A stretch of DNA of 64,000 bases, from positions 991,781 to 1,055,780 of the forward strand of contig NZ_RCIP01000002.1 in NCBI RefSeq assembly GCF_004000275.1. The letters run 5' to 3'. This document shows positions 34,377 to 42,556 of this stretch, in pieces (the stretch's first letter is position 1; every line of letters starts with the position of its first letter). Made by a program: the position numbers and the translations under genes. The DNA is from Saccharospirillum alexandrii. Its GTDB lineage: Bacteria > Pseudomonadota > Gammaproteobacteria > Pseudomonadales > Natronospirillaceae. Below the pieces are notes generated by a model. That model saw only the letters and a list, made by a program, of their open reading frames with translations, did not search any database and had not been told where the DNA came from.

Positions 34377-36919
34377 TGTACGGCTCCCAGGTCTGCGGGG
34401 TAGGCTTCCACCTCGCTCAGTTCCAGTTCAAACTCACACACTTGCTGATCGCCCAGCCGGGCTTGACCCACCCAATAGGAACGCAAGCCTACGTCGGTAT
34501 AAAGCAAGCCTTCGTGGCCCACCGTTAGCGCTTCGGGTTGCCCTTCGAACCGCACGGTGGTGCCTGCAGGCAAGGGGTTTTGGTCCGGGCCGATGAGGTA
34601 CGCGGTGATACTGCGGTCCAGAACAACATCAAACTGTGCCGTTAATACCTGGCGGTTTCCCGGCACCAGTTGCACACCGGGTTTCGCCAAACTGGCGGCC
34701 AGTGGCAGATCTTCAGTCGCCAGGCGCAGCCGGTTGTGGGTATAGGGCTTCAACCCCGACACCAGTAACCGGCCGCTGTTATCCGTTTCTCCAACCAGGC
34801 GGTTGTTCCGGTACACCCGCACATCGGGAACACCGGCCTCGACCAGTGCATAACTGCCCGCCGGGTTGCGGCTGAGGAAGGCACCGGCTTCATTGATGAC
34901 CAGAGCGCCACTTAATTCAGCGTCGCCACTGAGTTCGCCATCGCGCCGTTCACCATTCAAGCGCAGCGTTGCCAGCCTGCCATCCAGCTTCAACTCGGCA
35001 TCCTGCACGCTCACGTCACCCTGCACGCCGCTATGCACCCGGTACCCATAGCCGCCATCGCCGGGCGACCGGTACTGATAACGAACACCGCGGTTTTCCA
35101 GTTCTTCGCCCGACATCGCAGCCGTCATCGAACGGCCCTTGCCCAGCGTCAGCGTAAAGCTGAGATTGTAGTGTCGCCGCGGCTGCGGTTCGATCACATC
35201 CAATGCCGACAACCGCACAGTGCCACGGCCCGCCCAGCTCAGCCCCAGGGTGGCGTTATTGGCCAGGTAGTCCGCCCGGGTTTCGTATTCCCGCTCCAGC
35301 CGACCTACCGACAACGACACTCCCCGGCGCACCGACCAGCCCAGCGTCAGTTGCTTTTCAACATCCGGTAACCGGTTGGGCACCGTACTGCCGAACTGAA
35401 TGAATGCATCGTCGGTACGCTGCTCCCGGTAGCGGAGCGACACCTTGCTTGCCCGGCGGGTAACGCCCCATTGCCAGGAGGCACCGGTATCCTGAGTGCC
35501 CTCGTTAAAACTCAACGCGCCGCCAACATCGAGCATGCCGAGCGGGCCCAGCCCCCAATAGCTGGTTCCTGCGCCAACGCGTCCGGTTTCGAACCATTCA
35601 GCCCGCGCGCCGAAGGTCACCCGGTTGGTCAACCCGTAACGACCGGCCACCAGAGCAAAGGGAAATTCGTCGTACTGGATTTCTCCGTCGATAACACCTG
35701 CCCGACGATGCCCGTATGAAAGTGACCATTCACTAAGCCCCCGGGCAAGCAAGGAGGCATCCGAATAAAACGCAAAGCGCTGGATAATAGGCACACCGCT
35801 GCTGTCTTCAATGCGGCTGAGAATATCGCTGACGCCACTGGCGGCCGGCAAATCGTAAAGTTCAAACTGACCGGGTGGCAATTGTTCCTGAGTGACCAGG
35901 TTCTGATTGATCCAGACTTCCAGCATGGCCGGCGTCAACACGGCACCCCGCAACGAAGGCCGTGGTCGCGTTATCCAGGAAGGCACCAGCTTGGTGTTGG
36001 TGCCTACTTGCACGCCGCCATACGCAACGGTTTGCCCGATTACCGAGTTGGAGGTGAAGGTATCTCCCAGCGTTACAGAGAGTAATGAGCGCGGACGGTC
36101 CAGCACGCACCGGCTGCCCTGGCGAGTAAAACGTTCAGTGGTGGAACGGTACTGATGCTGGGTTTCGCAATAGGCTGTGCCCAGGCTCACGGCGGCATCA
36201 AATAAACCGGTGCGCCAGCGCTCATCGTCTTCATCGATGCCTTCGGTTAACCGATAATCGAGCAGGAACGAAGAGCCACGCTGCGGCACCAGCGGGTCGG
36301 CTCGCTTGCGTTCAATTCGGTAGGGTTTAAAGCGACTGGTGGGCATCCACAAGGTGAGTTTGGGCTGAGACACATCCAGCCAGTAAAACCCCTCGGTCAG
36401 TTCATGCAATGAATACTGGCCCGCGGCATTGGGTGCAATGGCGGTTGGAGAAATACCCAGGGCTTCCAGGGTCTGCGCTGGCAAATAATACTGTCCTGCT
36501 TCCCGCACCAGGGAGTAAGGCTCGCTGACTTCCTGACTGTTCAACGCCATGGGCAGCAGCCACTCGCTTGCTTCTTCGTCTTCGACAACGAGCAGTTCTT
36601 CTGTCTGCAAGCTTACATAGCCGTCGCGTTCATTCACCCGGGCGAGGGTTTCAGGCAACGCGCTCGCCGGAACGTAACGTCGCCCTTCCTGTTCAAAAAC
36701 CGGAAGCGAGGCGGCATTGGGCAGAGCCCAGCCAAATGCCGTCAGGTCGGAGATCGGCAAAACCCAGGTACCATCCTCCTGCTGCTGCAACTGAACTCGG
36801 AGATTGCGCGGCCGGTCATCGCCTTCGCCCAGGGGCGGCAATAGGTCTGCCCTCGCCGATGCCAAAAAGACCATTCCCAACAACAGCATTGCGCGTAAGC
36901 TGATGTGCCCTCTCATCAT
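34361..36919 (-). CDS. Outer-membrane fimbrial usher (PapC/FimD-like, Csu type)
   Basis: An 852-aa usher with a signal peptide of about 24 residues. The N-terminal domain (PLGEGDDRPRNLRVQLQQQE onward) would bind chaperone-subunit complexes. A beta-barrel of about 24 strands follows, including SFLLDYRLTEGIDEDD near residue 220 and PGQFELYDLPAASGVSDI near 340, a conserved usher sequence. C-terminal soluble domains end with CEFELELSEVEAYPADLGAV. It lies 4 nt after the chaperone stop with an ATGATG start. It secretes and assembles the SCPU subunits encoded on both sides. Confidence 0.93.
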   Translation of the reverse strand: MMRGHISLRAMLLLGMVFLASARADLLPPLGEGDDRPRNLRVQLQQQEDGTWVLPISDLTAFGWALPNAASLPVFEQEGRRYVPASALPETLARVNERDGYVSLQTEELLVVEDEEASEWLLPMALNSQEVSEPYSLVREAGQYYLPAQTLEALGISPTAIAPNAAGQYSLHELTEGFYWLDVSQPKLTLWMPTSRFKPYRIERKRADPLVPQRGSSFLLDYRLTEGIDEDDERWRTGLFDAAVSLGTAYCETQHQYRSTTERFTRQGSRCVLDRPRSLLSVTLGDTFTSNSVIGQTVAYGGVQVGTNTKLVPSWITRPRPSLRGAVLTPAMLEVWINQNLVTQEQLPPGQFELYDLPAASGVSDILSRIEDSSGVPIIQRFAFYSDASLLARGLSEWSLSYGHRRAGVIDGEIQYDEFPFALVAGRYGLTNRVTFGARAEWFETGRVGAGTSYWGLGPLGMLDVGGALSFNEGTQDTGASWQWGVTRRASKVSLRYREQRTDDAFIQFGSTVPNRLPDVEKQLTLGWSVRRGVSLSVGRLEREYETRADYLANNATLGLSWAGRGTVRLSALDVIEPQPRRHYNLSFTLTLGKGRSMTAAMSGEELENRGVRYQYRSPGDGGYGYRVHSGVQGDVSVQDAELKLDGRLATLRLNGERRDGELSGDAELSGALVINEAGAFLSRNPAGSYALVEAGVPDVRVYRNNRLVGETDNSGRLLVSGLKPYTHNRLRLATEDLPLAASLAKPGVQLVPGNRQVLTAQFDVVLDRSITAYLIGPDQNPLPAGTTVRFEGQPEALTVGHEGLLYTDVGLRSYWVGQARLGDQQVCEFELELSEVEAYPADLGAVQCEPL

Positions 36920-36923
36920 CGGG

Positions 36924-37625
36924 CTATTCAGTGTTGTTCAAGGGTTGAAATTGAACCTGGCCACCCGACACAACCTGCAATGAAAGCCCGCCCTGCACGT
37001 CGACATCGGTCAGGTCCAAGCGCCAGGTCTTCGAAGCACCGGGCAAAACGTAGAGCACGCCCTCCGCAATGGGCAGGCGTCGACCGCCGTCGGTCTCCAC
37101 CACCAGCCGCGTTAACTGCCCGAAGCGGGTCCCTGTGTTCAGTACTTGTAATTGCCAGCCTTCGGCTTTCTGCTGCAAGGCCCATTGAAGATTGGTTTGC
37201 GGCTCCCGGGCCTGAAAGAACAAGGGCGTATCCAGCCTGATGAGCGTTCTAACCCCCGGGTGCAGCGTTTGAGCGGTTTCCGGTACCTGGCTGAAGTACA
37301 CTCTGAAGGCTTGCTCTTCATCGGTACGTTCACTCATTAACGCCACCCGCACCCATTCATCCTGACCGGGTTCAAGCGATATCAACGGCGGGTTGGTTCG
37401 AATGCTGTCGGTATCCAAGGTAAGCCGTTCGCCGTTGCTTTGTTGCCACAACCGGGCACTCACCTGAACCGTTACGGCGGCCTCTCCGGTATTGCGTACC
37501 TGGTACAGGGCCGTCGTTTCCCCTCTGGGAATTTCCTGCAGAATCGGCGTAACCTGCAACCCCGCTCCCAGGCAAAATGATGCCAGGCTCCAACCACTTA
37601 ACACGAGCAACGCAAACGAGCGCAT
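36924..37625 (-). CDS. Periplasmic fimbrial chaperone (PapD-like)
   Basis: A 233-aa exported protein with a signal peptide of about 20 residues. The G1 strand and first Ig domain show VTPILQEIPRGETTALYQVR and NTGEAAVTVQVSARLW. RTNPPLISLEPGQDEWVRV near residue 80 corresponds to the conserved subunit-anchoring region, and EQAFRVYFSQVPE near 110 holds the Tyr/Phe-x-Pro chaperone signature. It overlaps the upstream subunit gene by 1 nt (TGATG) and precedes the usher by 4 nt. Confidence 0.92.
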   Translation of the reverse strand: MRSFALLVLSGWSLASFCLGAGLQVTPILQEIPRGETTALYQVRNTGEAAVTVQVSARLWQQSNGERLTLDTDSIRTNPPLISLEPGQDEWVRVALMSERTDEEQAFRVYFSQVPETAQTLHPGVRTLIRLDTPLFFQAREPQTNLQWALQQKAEGWQLQVLNTGTRFGQLTRLVVETDGGRRLPIAEGVLYVLPGASKTWRLDLTDVDVQGGLSLQVVSGGQVQFQPLNNTE

Positions 37626-38107
37626 CAGTACACCAGCGTAACGGTTAGCGTATCGGATAGAAAACGCGAGCCTTTCGGGGCTTCGGTCAGTTCCCCATAG
37701 AGCGTTAACGCCTGCCGCGTGCCATCGCTGACCAGAACCGCTGGCCCATTACCCCAGTCGGTCTGTGTAGCTGCAGTTTCAGCTTTTTGATGCTGAAGAC
37801 GATACCCGAGAAACGCCTGCGACTCTTCCCCGGCAAGTTGACGCACACCGGTCTCCGGGTGAGCATTTTGGCCCGAGTCGAGCATCAGGCCGACATAGGT
37901 GCCGCGTGTGCAATGAACATCAAAGGAGGCTGACGAGTTGAGACGTTCCACATCGGTTTCATCAAGGGCGGAGAATCGCAGATCATCCACCTCAACCCGA
38001 CAGCTGGACTGAACCTGAGCGCCAACCTGAAAGGTGGTGGTACTGGTCGTTTCTGCATGCACCGGCAATAAGGAAAAAGCAGGTATGAGGATGTTCACAC
38101 ATCGCAT
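37625..38107 (-). CDS. Spore coat U (SCPU) domain fimbrial subunit, proximal gene
   Basis: A 160-aa exported protein with a signal peptide of about 18 residues (ending PVHA). The SCPU fold is shown by the paired cysteines in QSSCRVEVDDLRFSALDE and SFDVHCTRGTYVGLML and the terminal strand DTLTVTLVY. It starts with ATG 38107, with GGAG 7 nt upstream, and is the first gene of the four-gene fimbrial operon. The 243-bp gap upstream toward glsA holds the presumed promoter and no other gene that I see. Confidence 0.87.
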   Translation of the reverse strand: MRCVNILIPAFSLLPVHAETTSTTTFQVGAQVQSSCRVEVDDLRFSALDETDVERLNSSASFDVHCTRGTYVGLMLDSGQNAHPETGVRQLAGEESQAFLGYRLQHQKAETAATQTDWGNGPAVLVSDGTRQALTLYGELTEAPKGSRFLSDTLTVTLVY

Positions 38108-38350
38108 TCGGGGGCTCCAGAACGAACCGCACCGAAAAAAGGCACTTCAGGGTGACGACGTCATGCGACAACAAATACGCAACTGAAAACCCGGACCGAT
38201 TACTCGGTTGCGGGGGTGGTTAGGGTTTCTGATTGAACACCAGTGTACCCCCCTGACCAGGGCACTTCCTGATACCCTGATCACACTCGATGTAAACATT
38301 GCGCAAGTGGTGTGTAAGTCTGTGCTTTCTTTAGACCTAACCGGAATGCA

Positions 38351-39271
38351 TTAATGCCCAAACACCGACCAGCCGGTTTCCTGCACCAGCATTTCCAGAG
38401 CACGAGTTCCCAGCAAGCTGTTACCGATATTATCCAACCCGGGCGACCAGACCGCGATGGAGGCCCGGGCCGGTGCAATGGCCAAAATGCCGCCGCCCAC
38501 GCCGCTTTTTCCTGGCAAGCCGACGCGAAATGCAAACTCGCCCGAGCCATCGTAATGCCCGCACATCATCATCAGTGAATTGATTCGCCGGGCGCGCTGT
38601 GCCGACACCACTCGGGTGCCGGTAACCTGGTTCACACCATCCGACACCAGAAACAAACCCGCCTGTGCTAACTGCACACAGTTCATCGCAACGGCGCACT
38701 GGTGAAAGTAAGTACCGATGACTTTGTCCACATCGTGGTGCAATCGACCAAAGGCTTTCATGAAGTGCGCCAGCGAAGCATTACGATGTTTATGCTCAAG
38801 CTCCGACGCCGCCACCTCGTGATCGAAATATAAACGGTCGTCGTTTGCCAGAAAACGCACGAAGCTTAACAACTCAGCCAACACTTCCTTGGGCTCGTGC
38901 CCCATCATGATGGCATCGACCACCGCGATGGCCCCGGCATTGATAAATGGGTTACGGGGTTTTCCCGATTCGTGTTCCAGTTGAACTATGGAATTGAACG
39001 GGTCGCCCGAAGGTTCCCGCCCAACGTATTGCCACAAACTGTCGCCCTGCTTACCCAGCGCAAGCGTCAGCGCAAACACTTTGGAAATGCTCTGAATGGA
39101 AAAGGGTTCGCGGGCATCCCCGGCGGCAAATACCTGGCCGTCGGGCGTTGCCACGGCAATGCCAAACTGCTGCGGATCGACATGGGCAAGCTGGGGAATG
39201 TAATTCGCGACCTCGCCGCGCTCGGTGGCCAGCTTCATTTTGCCGGCAATATCGTTCAGGAGATCTTGCAT
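38351..39271 (-). CDS. glsA: Glutaminase (glutamine to glutamate and ammonia)
   Basis: A 306-aa cytoplasmic glutaminase of the penicillin-binding-like fold, the normal length. Catalytic SxxK lies in [12 protein letters not shown] near residue 60, [11 protein letters not shown] near 105 binds substrate, and [14 protein letters not shown] near 255 is the C-terminal signature. The ATG at 39271 gives the usual N-terminus ([12 protein letters not shown]); an in-frame start at 39322 adds 17 unneeded residues. It is monocistronic. It can serve glutamine use or acid resistance. Confidence 0.95.
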   Translation of the reverse strand: MQDLLNDIAGKMKLATERGEVANYIPQLAHVDPQQFGIAVATPDGQVFAAGDAREPFSIQSISKVFALTLALGKQGDSLWQYVGREPSGDPFNSIVQLEHESGKPRNPFINAGAIAVVDAIMMGHEPKEVLAELLSFVRFLANDDRLYFDHEVAASELEHKHRNASLAHFMKAFGRLHHDVDKVIGTYFHQCAVAMNCVQLAQAGLFLVSDGVNQVTGTRVVSAQRARRINSLMMMCGHYDGSGEFAFRVGLPGKSGVGGGILAIAPARASIAVWSPGLDNIGNSLLGTRALEMLVQETGWSVFGH

Positions 39272-39412
39272 CAGGGTCTCTGCTTGCGCTGTTATTGTTT
39301 TAGGCGCGCAGTGTAATGCCATTGCAGCAAAGCCGTCGACCGGTCAGGTTTTGACTGCACTGGTTTAGCGAATACGATACCGATTGCAACGGGTTTGTCG
39401 AACCGACCCGAC

Positions 39413-40093
39413 TTATTCCCGAAGGTAGATTTGCCCTTGCTGATAGAGGGTGCGGCAGTCATTGGCATCGTGAAAACGGTGCACCGTGGCGGCCGCTGAT
39501 GAGGTACCGGGACCGGCGAATCTTGGGTCATCACACTCGCCATCATCGGCCCAATTGCTGGTATTATCGCCCCACTCGATGCCGGTACCTGTGCTATTGG
39601 TCGTGTTTTGGCTCCATGGCAACGCCAATTCCGTCACACTCAGCTGAGAATCCTGCAAACCGCCCGACTCGTAAGTGCCAATCCAAATGTTGTAATTGCC
39701 AGAGGGCGGGTTGGTCCAGCGAATGGCTGGGTTGGTGCCACCGGCGCTGGAGTAATCATCATTGCAATGCCAATTACCGGCGGCATCATAAACGATTAGG
39801 GTAATATCGGCTGACGACTCGGCATATATCGTTAAAGAAGTAGAGCCGGCGTCGTAGTTCAGGTCCATGTCCGGAGCATTGCTGATAAAGCCACGGCAGT
39901 TATCCCCGACAGTGCGAGCAGACTCTGCTCCCCCGGCTCTGACTGACGTTGTGTAAGGGTCCGGACGAAAGCCAGCGTTCAATTCAATGGTGCCGTAGTT
40001 CGGCTTGGCGCGCCAATCCACCGCCTGCGTTGTGCCCGCAATACTCAAACCAACCGCAGCCATCACGACCGCCATTCGAACACTCATTTTCAT
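39413..40093 (-). CDS. Secreted protein with Asp/Cys-rich C-terminal module
   Basis: A 226-aa exported protein with a signal peptide of about 24 residues (ending TTQA). Residues 30-150 form a beta-rich PPC-like domain (FRPDPYTTSVRAGG, MDLNYDAGSTSLTIYAES). Residues 170-226 are a separate module, WGDNTSNWADDGECDDPRF then HRFHDANDCRTLYQQGQI. Its acidic residues and two Cys suggest a calcium-binding, disulfide-linked cap, seen in assorted proteobacterial secreted proteins. No catalytic residues were recognised. GGAA lies 7 nt before the ATG. Confidence 0.75.
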   Translation of the reverse strand: MKMSVRMAVVMAAVGLSIAGTTQAVDWRAKPNYGTIELNAGFRPDPYTTSVRAGGAESARTVGDNCRGFISNAPDMDLNYDAGSTSLTIYAESSADITLIVYDAAGNWHCNDDYSSAGGTNPAIRWTNPPSGNYNIWIGTYESGGLQDSQLSVTELALPWSQNTTNSTGTGIEWGDNTSNWADDGECDDPRFAGPGTSSAAATVHRFHDANDCRTLYQQGQIYLRE

Positions 40094-40244
40094 AAGTAAG
40101 TTCCTTTTACCATTATCTTTACACTAAACCAATATAAACAAGGCATGGCAGCATTGCACCTAAAAATGGCAATTAAATGAGTCTACAAGTACTTACGCCA
40201 TTCCCCAGCCACTACCCGAAAAACATAGGGTTTAGTAACCCGGT

Positions 40245-41129
40245 TTACTGCAGCAACAAGATGACACTGGTTACCACCAGCACCATACCCCACCCCTGAT
40301 AGCGGTGGATCCGCTCATGGAATACCCACCGGGTAATTGCCAGCGTCATCAGGAATTCGACCTGCCCCAACGTTTTAACCAGGGCCGGGTTATGCAAAGC
40401 CATGGCCGTAAACCAACCAATAGAACCCAGAGCACTGGTGATGCCGATAAACAACGCCAGCCGGCGATACTGCCACAATCGCTGCCAGGGTTTGGTCTCG
40501 GTGGCGCTTACCCAAACCGCGCAAATCACTGTCTGCAACATCACCATACTGCTCAGTGTTAACGCCGCAGCGAACAACGTATCGACCTTCAGCGACAAAG
40601 CCGCTGTTCGCAAACTGAGTGAGGCAACCGCAAACAGCGCACCGGCGGCCAACCCATACACCAGCGCCGGGCTGCGCCAGGCGTGTTTGTTTCTGAACAG
40701 GGTTTTGGGGTTACCCATCACCAGCACACCCAGAAAGCCGACAACCAACGCGAACCAGCCAAGCATGGCCAGCGGTAAGCCGAACAGCCACCAGCCGATC
40801 AACGCGGTTTGCAAGGCTTCGGTTTTGGCGAGGGTGGTACCGACAGCAAAGTTGTTAAACTGAAAGGCTGTTACCAGACACCAGGTCGCCCCTATCTGAG
40901 CCACCGACGCCAGCCCCGCCCACATCAGAAAGCCACCCGACCACTGTGGCGAGGCATCAGGCTGCCAATACCACAGTGCCGCCGTATACAACAACGCAAC
41001 CGGCAAGCCGAACAAATAACGGCTCAGCGTCGTACTCATCGCGGTTAAATGAAGGGAAAGCTGCTTTTGCCCGGCGGTTCGAACCGCCTGCATAAACGCC
41101 GCCAACAGGGTAAAGCCAATCCAACTCAT
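40245..41129 (-). CDS. EamA/DMT superfamily permease
   Basis: A 294-aa inner-membrane protein with ten predicted helices in two EamA repeats. The first begins LLAAFMQAVRTAGQKQLS; the second starts near residue 145 after a basic loop (KTLFRNKHAWRSPA). The TTLAKTEALQTALIGWWLFG and VKTLGQVEFLMTLAITRWVF segments near the repeat ends are typical. The ATG at 41129 has AGGAG 8 nt upstream; GTG 41138 is less likely. DMT permeases export metabolites such as amino acids, but no substrate can be told here. Confidence 0.87.
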   Translation of the reverse strand: MSWIGFTLLAAFMQAVRTAGQKQLSLHLTAMSTTLSRYLFGLPVALLYTAALWYWQPDASPQWSGGFLMWAGLASVAQIGATWCLVTAFQFNNFAVGTTLAKTEALQTALIGWWLFGLPLAMLGWFALVVGFLGVLVMGNPKTLFRNKHAWRSPALVYGLAAGALFAVASLSLRTAALSLKVDTLFAAALTLSSMVMLQTVICAVWVSATETKPWQRLWQYRRLALFIGITSALGSIGWFTAMALHNPALVKTLGQVEFLMTLAITRWVFHERIHRYQGWGMVLVVTSVILLLQ

Positions 41130-41231
41130 GGTTCGCACTCCTTTCGAACCGCCAAGTTAGAGGAAAGACATGCATTCCACCAGTGAATGATTGCTATGCA
41201 ATTTATTCCTAACAGGAATCAGAAAAACTCA

Positions 41232-42554
41232 TCAGCCAAGCAACGAACGCAAGTCCAGACTGCCGGTTTCCAGAGGGAAAGTTGCATTGTAGGTTTCAAC
41301 ACTGGCCCAGTAGCGCAGCAATTGCTGCAGATGCGCCGGCCGGATAATGCGTGATTGTTCGGCGGCTTGCGGATCGGCGTTCAGGCTCAGGTCGGCATTC
41401 AGGCTGAGCGCTTCGACATCGTCGCTGGTACCACCCACTGTGTGTTGGGCAAAACCGGTGTCACGCATCAGAATGGCGCTGCCAAGGGGCCAGTGGTCTT
41501 TGCCATCGCCGTCGTTATACCAGGGCGTGCGGCCGAAATCGGAGGCAACAACGACGCGCAGCCTGCTCACCAGGTTGGTGCCAAAGCGCTGATCCATGTC
41601 GGCGGCTTCCTGCCACAAATAGATGAGTCCGTCGCTGAGTTGGCTCAGGGCGATGCTTTGTGAGGTGTCATGGTTAGCGTGGGTATCGAAGCCCCACTGC
41701 ACCAGGTCAGCCGACACCGTTAACCCGGCAGCGGCCGACACCAGCGCCAGCTGAATTTGCCGCAGAATGGGGTGCCAGCGGCCATCGGCGTCGGTGGCGG
41801 GTGCCAGGGTCTCGGGCAGAAAATTGTTCAGGGCCGCCAACTGGTCTCGCCCGGCCCGGCTCGATTCCATAAAGCGCGCCGCATCGCTCAGCCGTTGCGT
41901 GATCTGGTGCTGGCCCATCAGCCGGTCGAGCCTGGCCTGGCGTGCCTCGGCAATCAGATTGAGGCTTTCCGCGCGGTGATAATGGCTGTCGACCCACTTT
42001 GGGTCGTTCGGGTTAATCAGGTCGCTCAGGGTGCTTGGGTCCTGCATCAGCGTGAACTGAGTCAGGCCTGCGGTTTCCCGGTAGCCGCCATTGCTGAGAA
42101 ACGCCAGCGGCAAACCCGCGCCATGTTGGGCAGCGGCCAGCGCCGTCTGGGCCGGGTAACCATCGGCAAACCGGCCACTGAAGGTATGGCGCACCCCGGC
42201 ATTGTGAGCGTTGGTCTGGGTATCGATGCCGTTGATGACCATCATTTTCGAGCCCAGGGTTTGAAACAACCGTTCGTTGTCGGCAAAGGGCGCATATCGC
42301 AGACCACTGGCGGTGCTGGCAATGCTTTGACCGGCCTCGGCCCAGTGGTTAATCCAAACGTTTTCGCCACTGGCCGGATTCAGCCGCTGGCCGTTTTTCG
42401 GGTCGCACAGACTGGTGACATCCCAGCCGCCTTCGGCAAATACGGTGATGTAAATCGGGCCCTCGTAACGCAACGCCTCGGCCCGGGCAAAAGGAGCCAG
42501 TGCGGGGGCAAGCCCGGCGGCAAACAGCGCTTTGAGCAGGTCGCGGCGATCCAT
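41232..42554 (-). CDS. Tat-exported DUF1501 family protein
   Basis: A 440-aa protein. MDRRDLLKALFAAGLAPALA is a twin-arginine signal, so it is folded with any cofactor before export. The sulfatase-like DUF1501 core shows ITVFAEGGWDVTSLCDPKNG near residue 35, VINGIDTQTNAHNAG near 105, DLVQWGFDTHANHDTSQS near 275 and VVASDFGRTPWYNDGDGKDHW near 330, with the conserved Asp/His metal-type residues. The ATG at 42554 has GGAG 5 nt upstream; GTG 42560 overlaps the previous stop and is an alternative. It is coupled to the di-haem lipoprotein gene. Family function is unknown. Confidence 0.85.
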   Translation of the reverse strand: MDRRDLLKALFAAGLAPALAPFARAEALRYEGPIYITVFAEGGWDVTSLCDPKNGQRLNPASGENVWINHWAEAGQSIASTASGLRYAPFADNERLFQTLGSKMMVINGIDTQTNAHNAGVRHTFSGRFADGYPAQTALAAAQHGAGLPLAFLSNGGYRETAGLTQFTLMQDPSTLSDLINPNDPKWVDSHYHRAESLNLIAEARQARLDRLMGQHQITQRLSDAARFMESSRAGRDQLAALNNFLPETLAPATDADGRWHPILRQIQLALVSAAAGLTVSADLVQWGFDTHANHDTSQSIALSQLSDGLIYLWQEAADMDQRFGTNLVSRLRVVVASDFGRTPWYNDGDGKDHWPLGSAILMRDTGFAQHTVGGTSDDVEALSLNADLSLNADPQAAEQSRIIRPAHLQQLLRYWASVETYNATFPLETGSLDLRSLLG

Positions 42555-42556
42555 GG

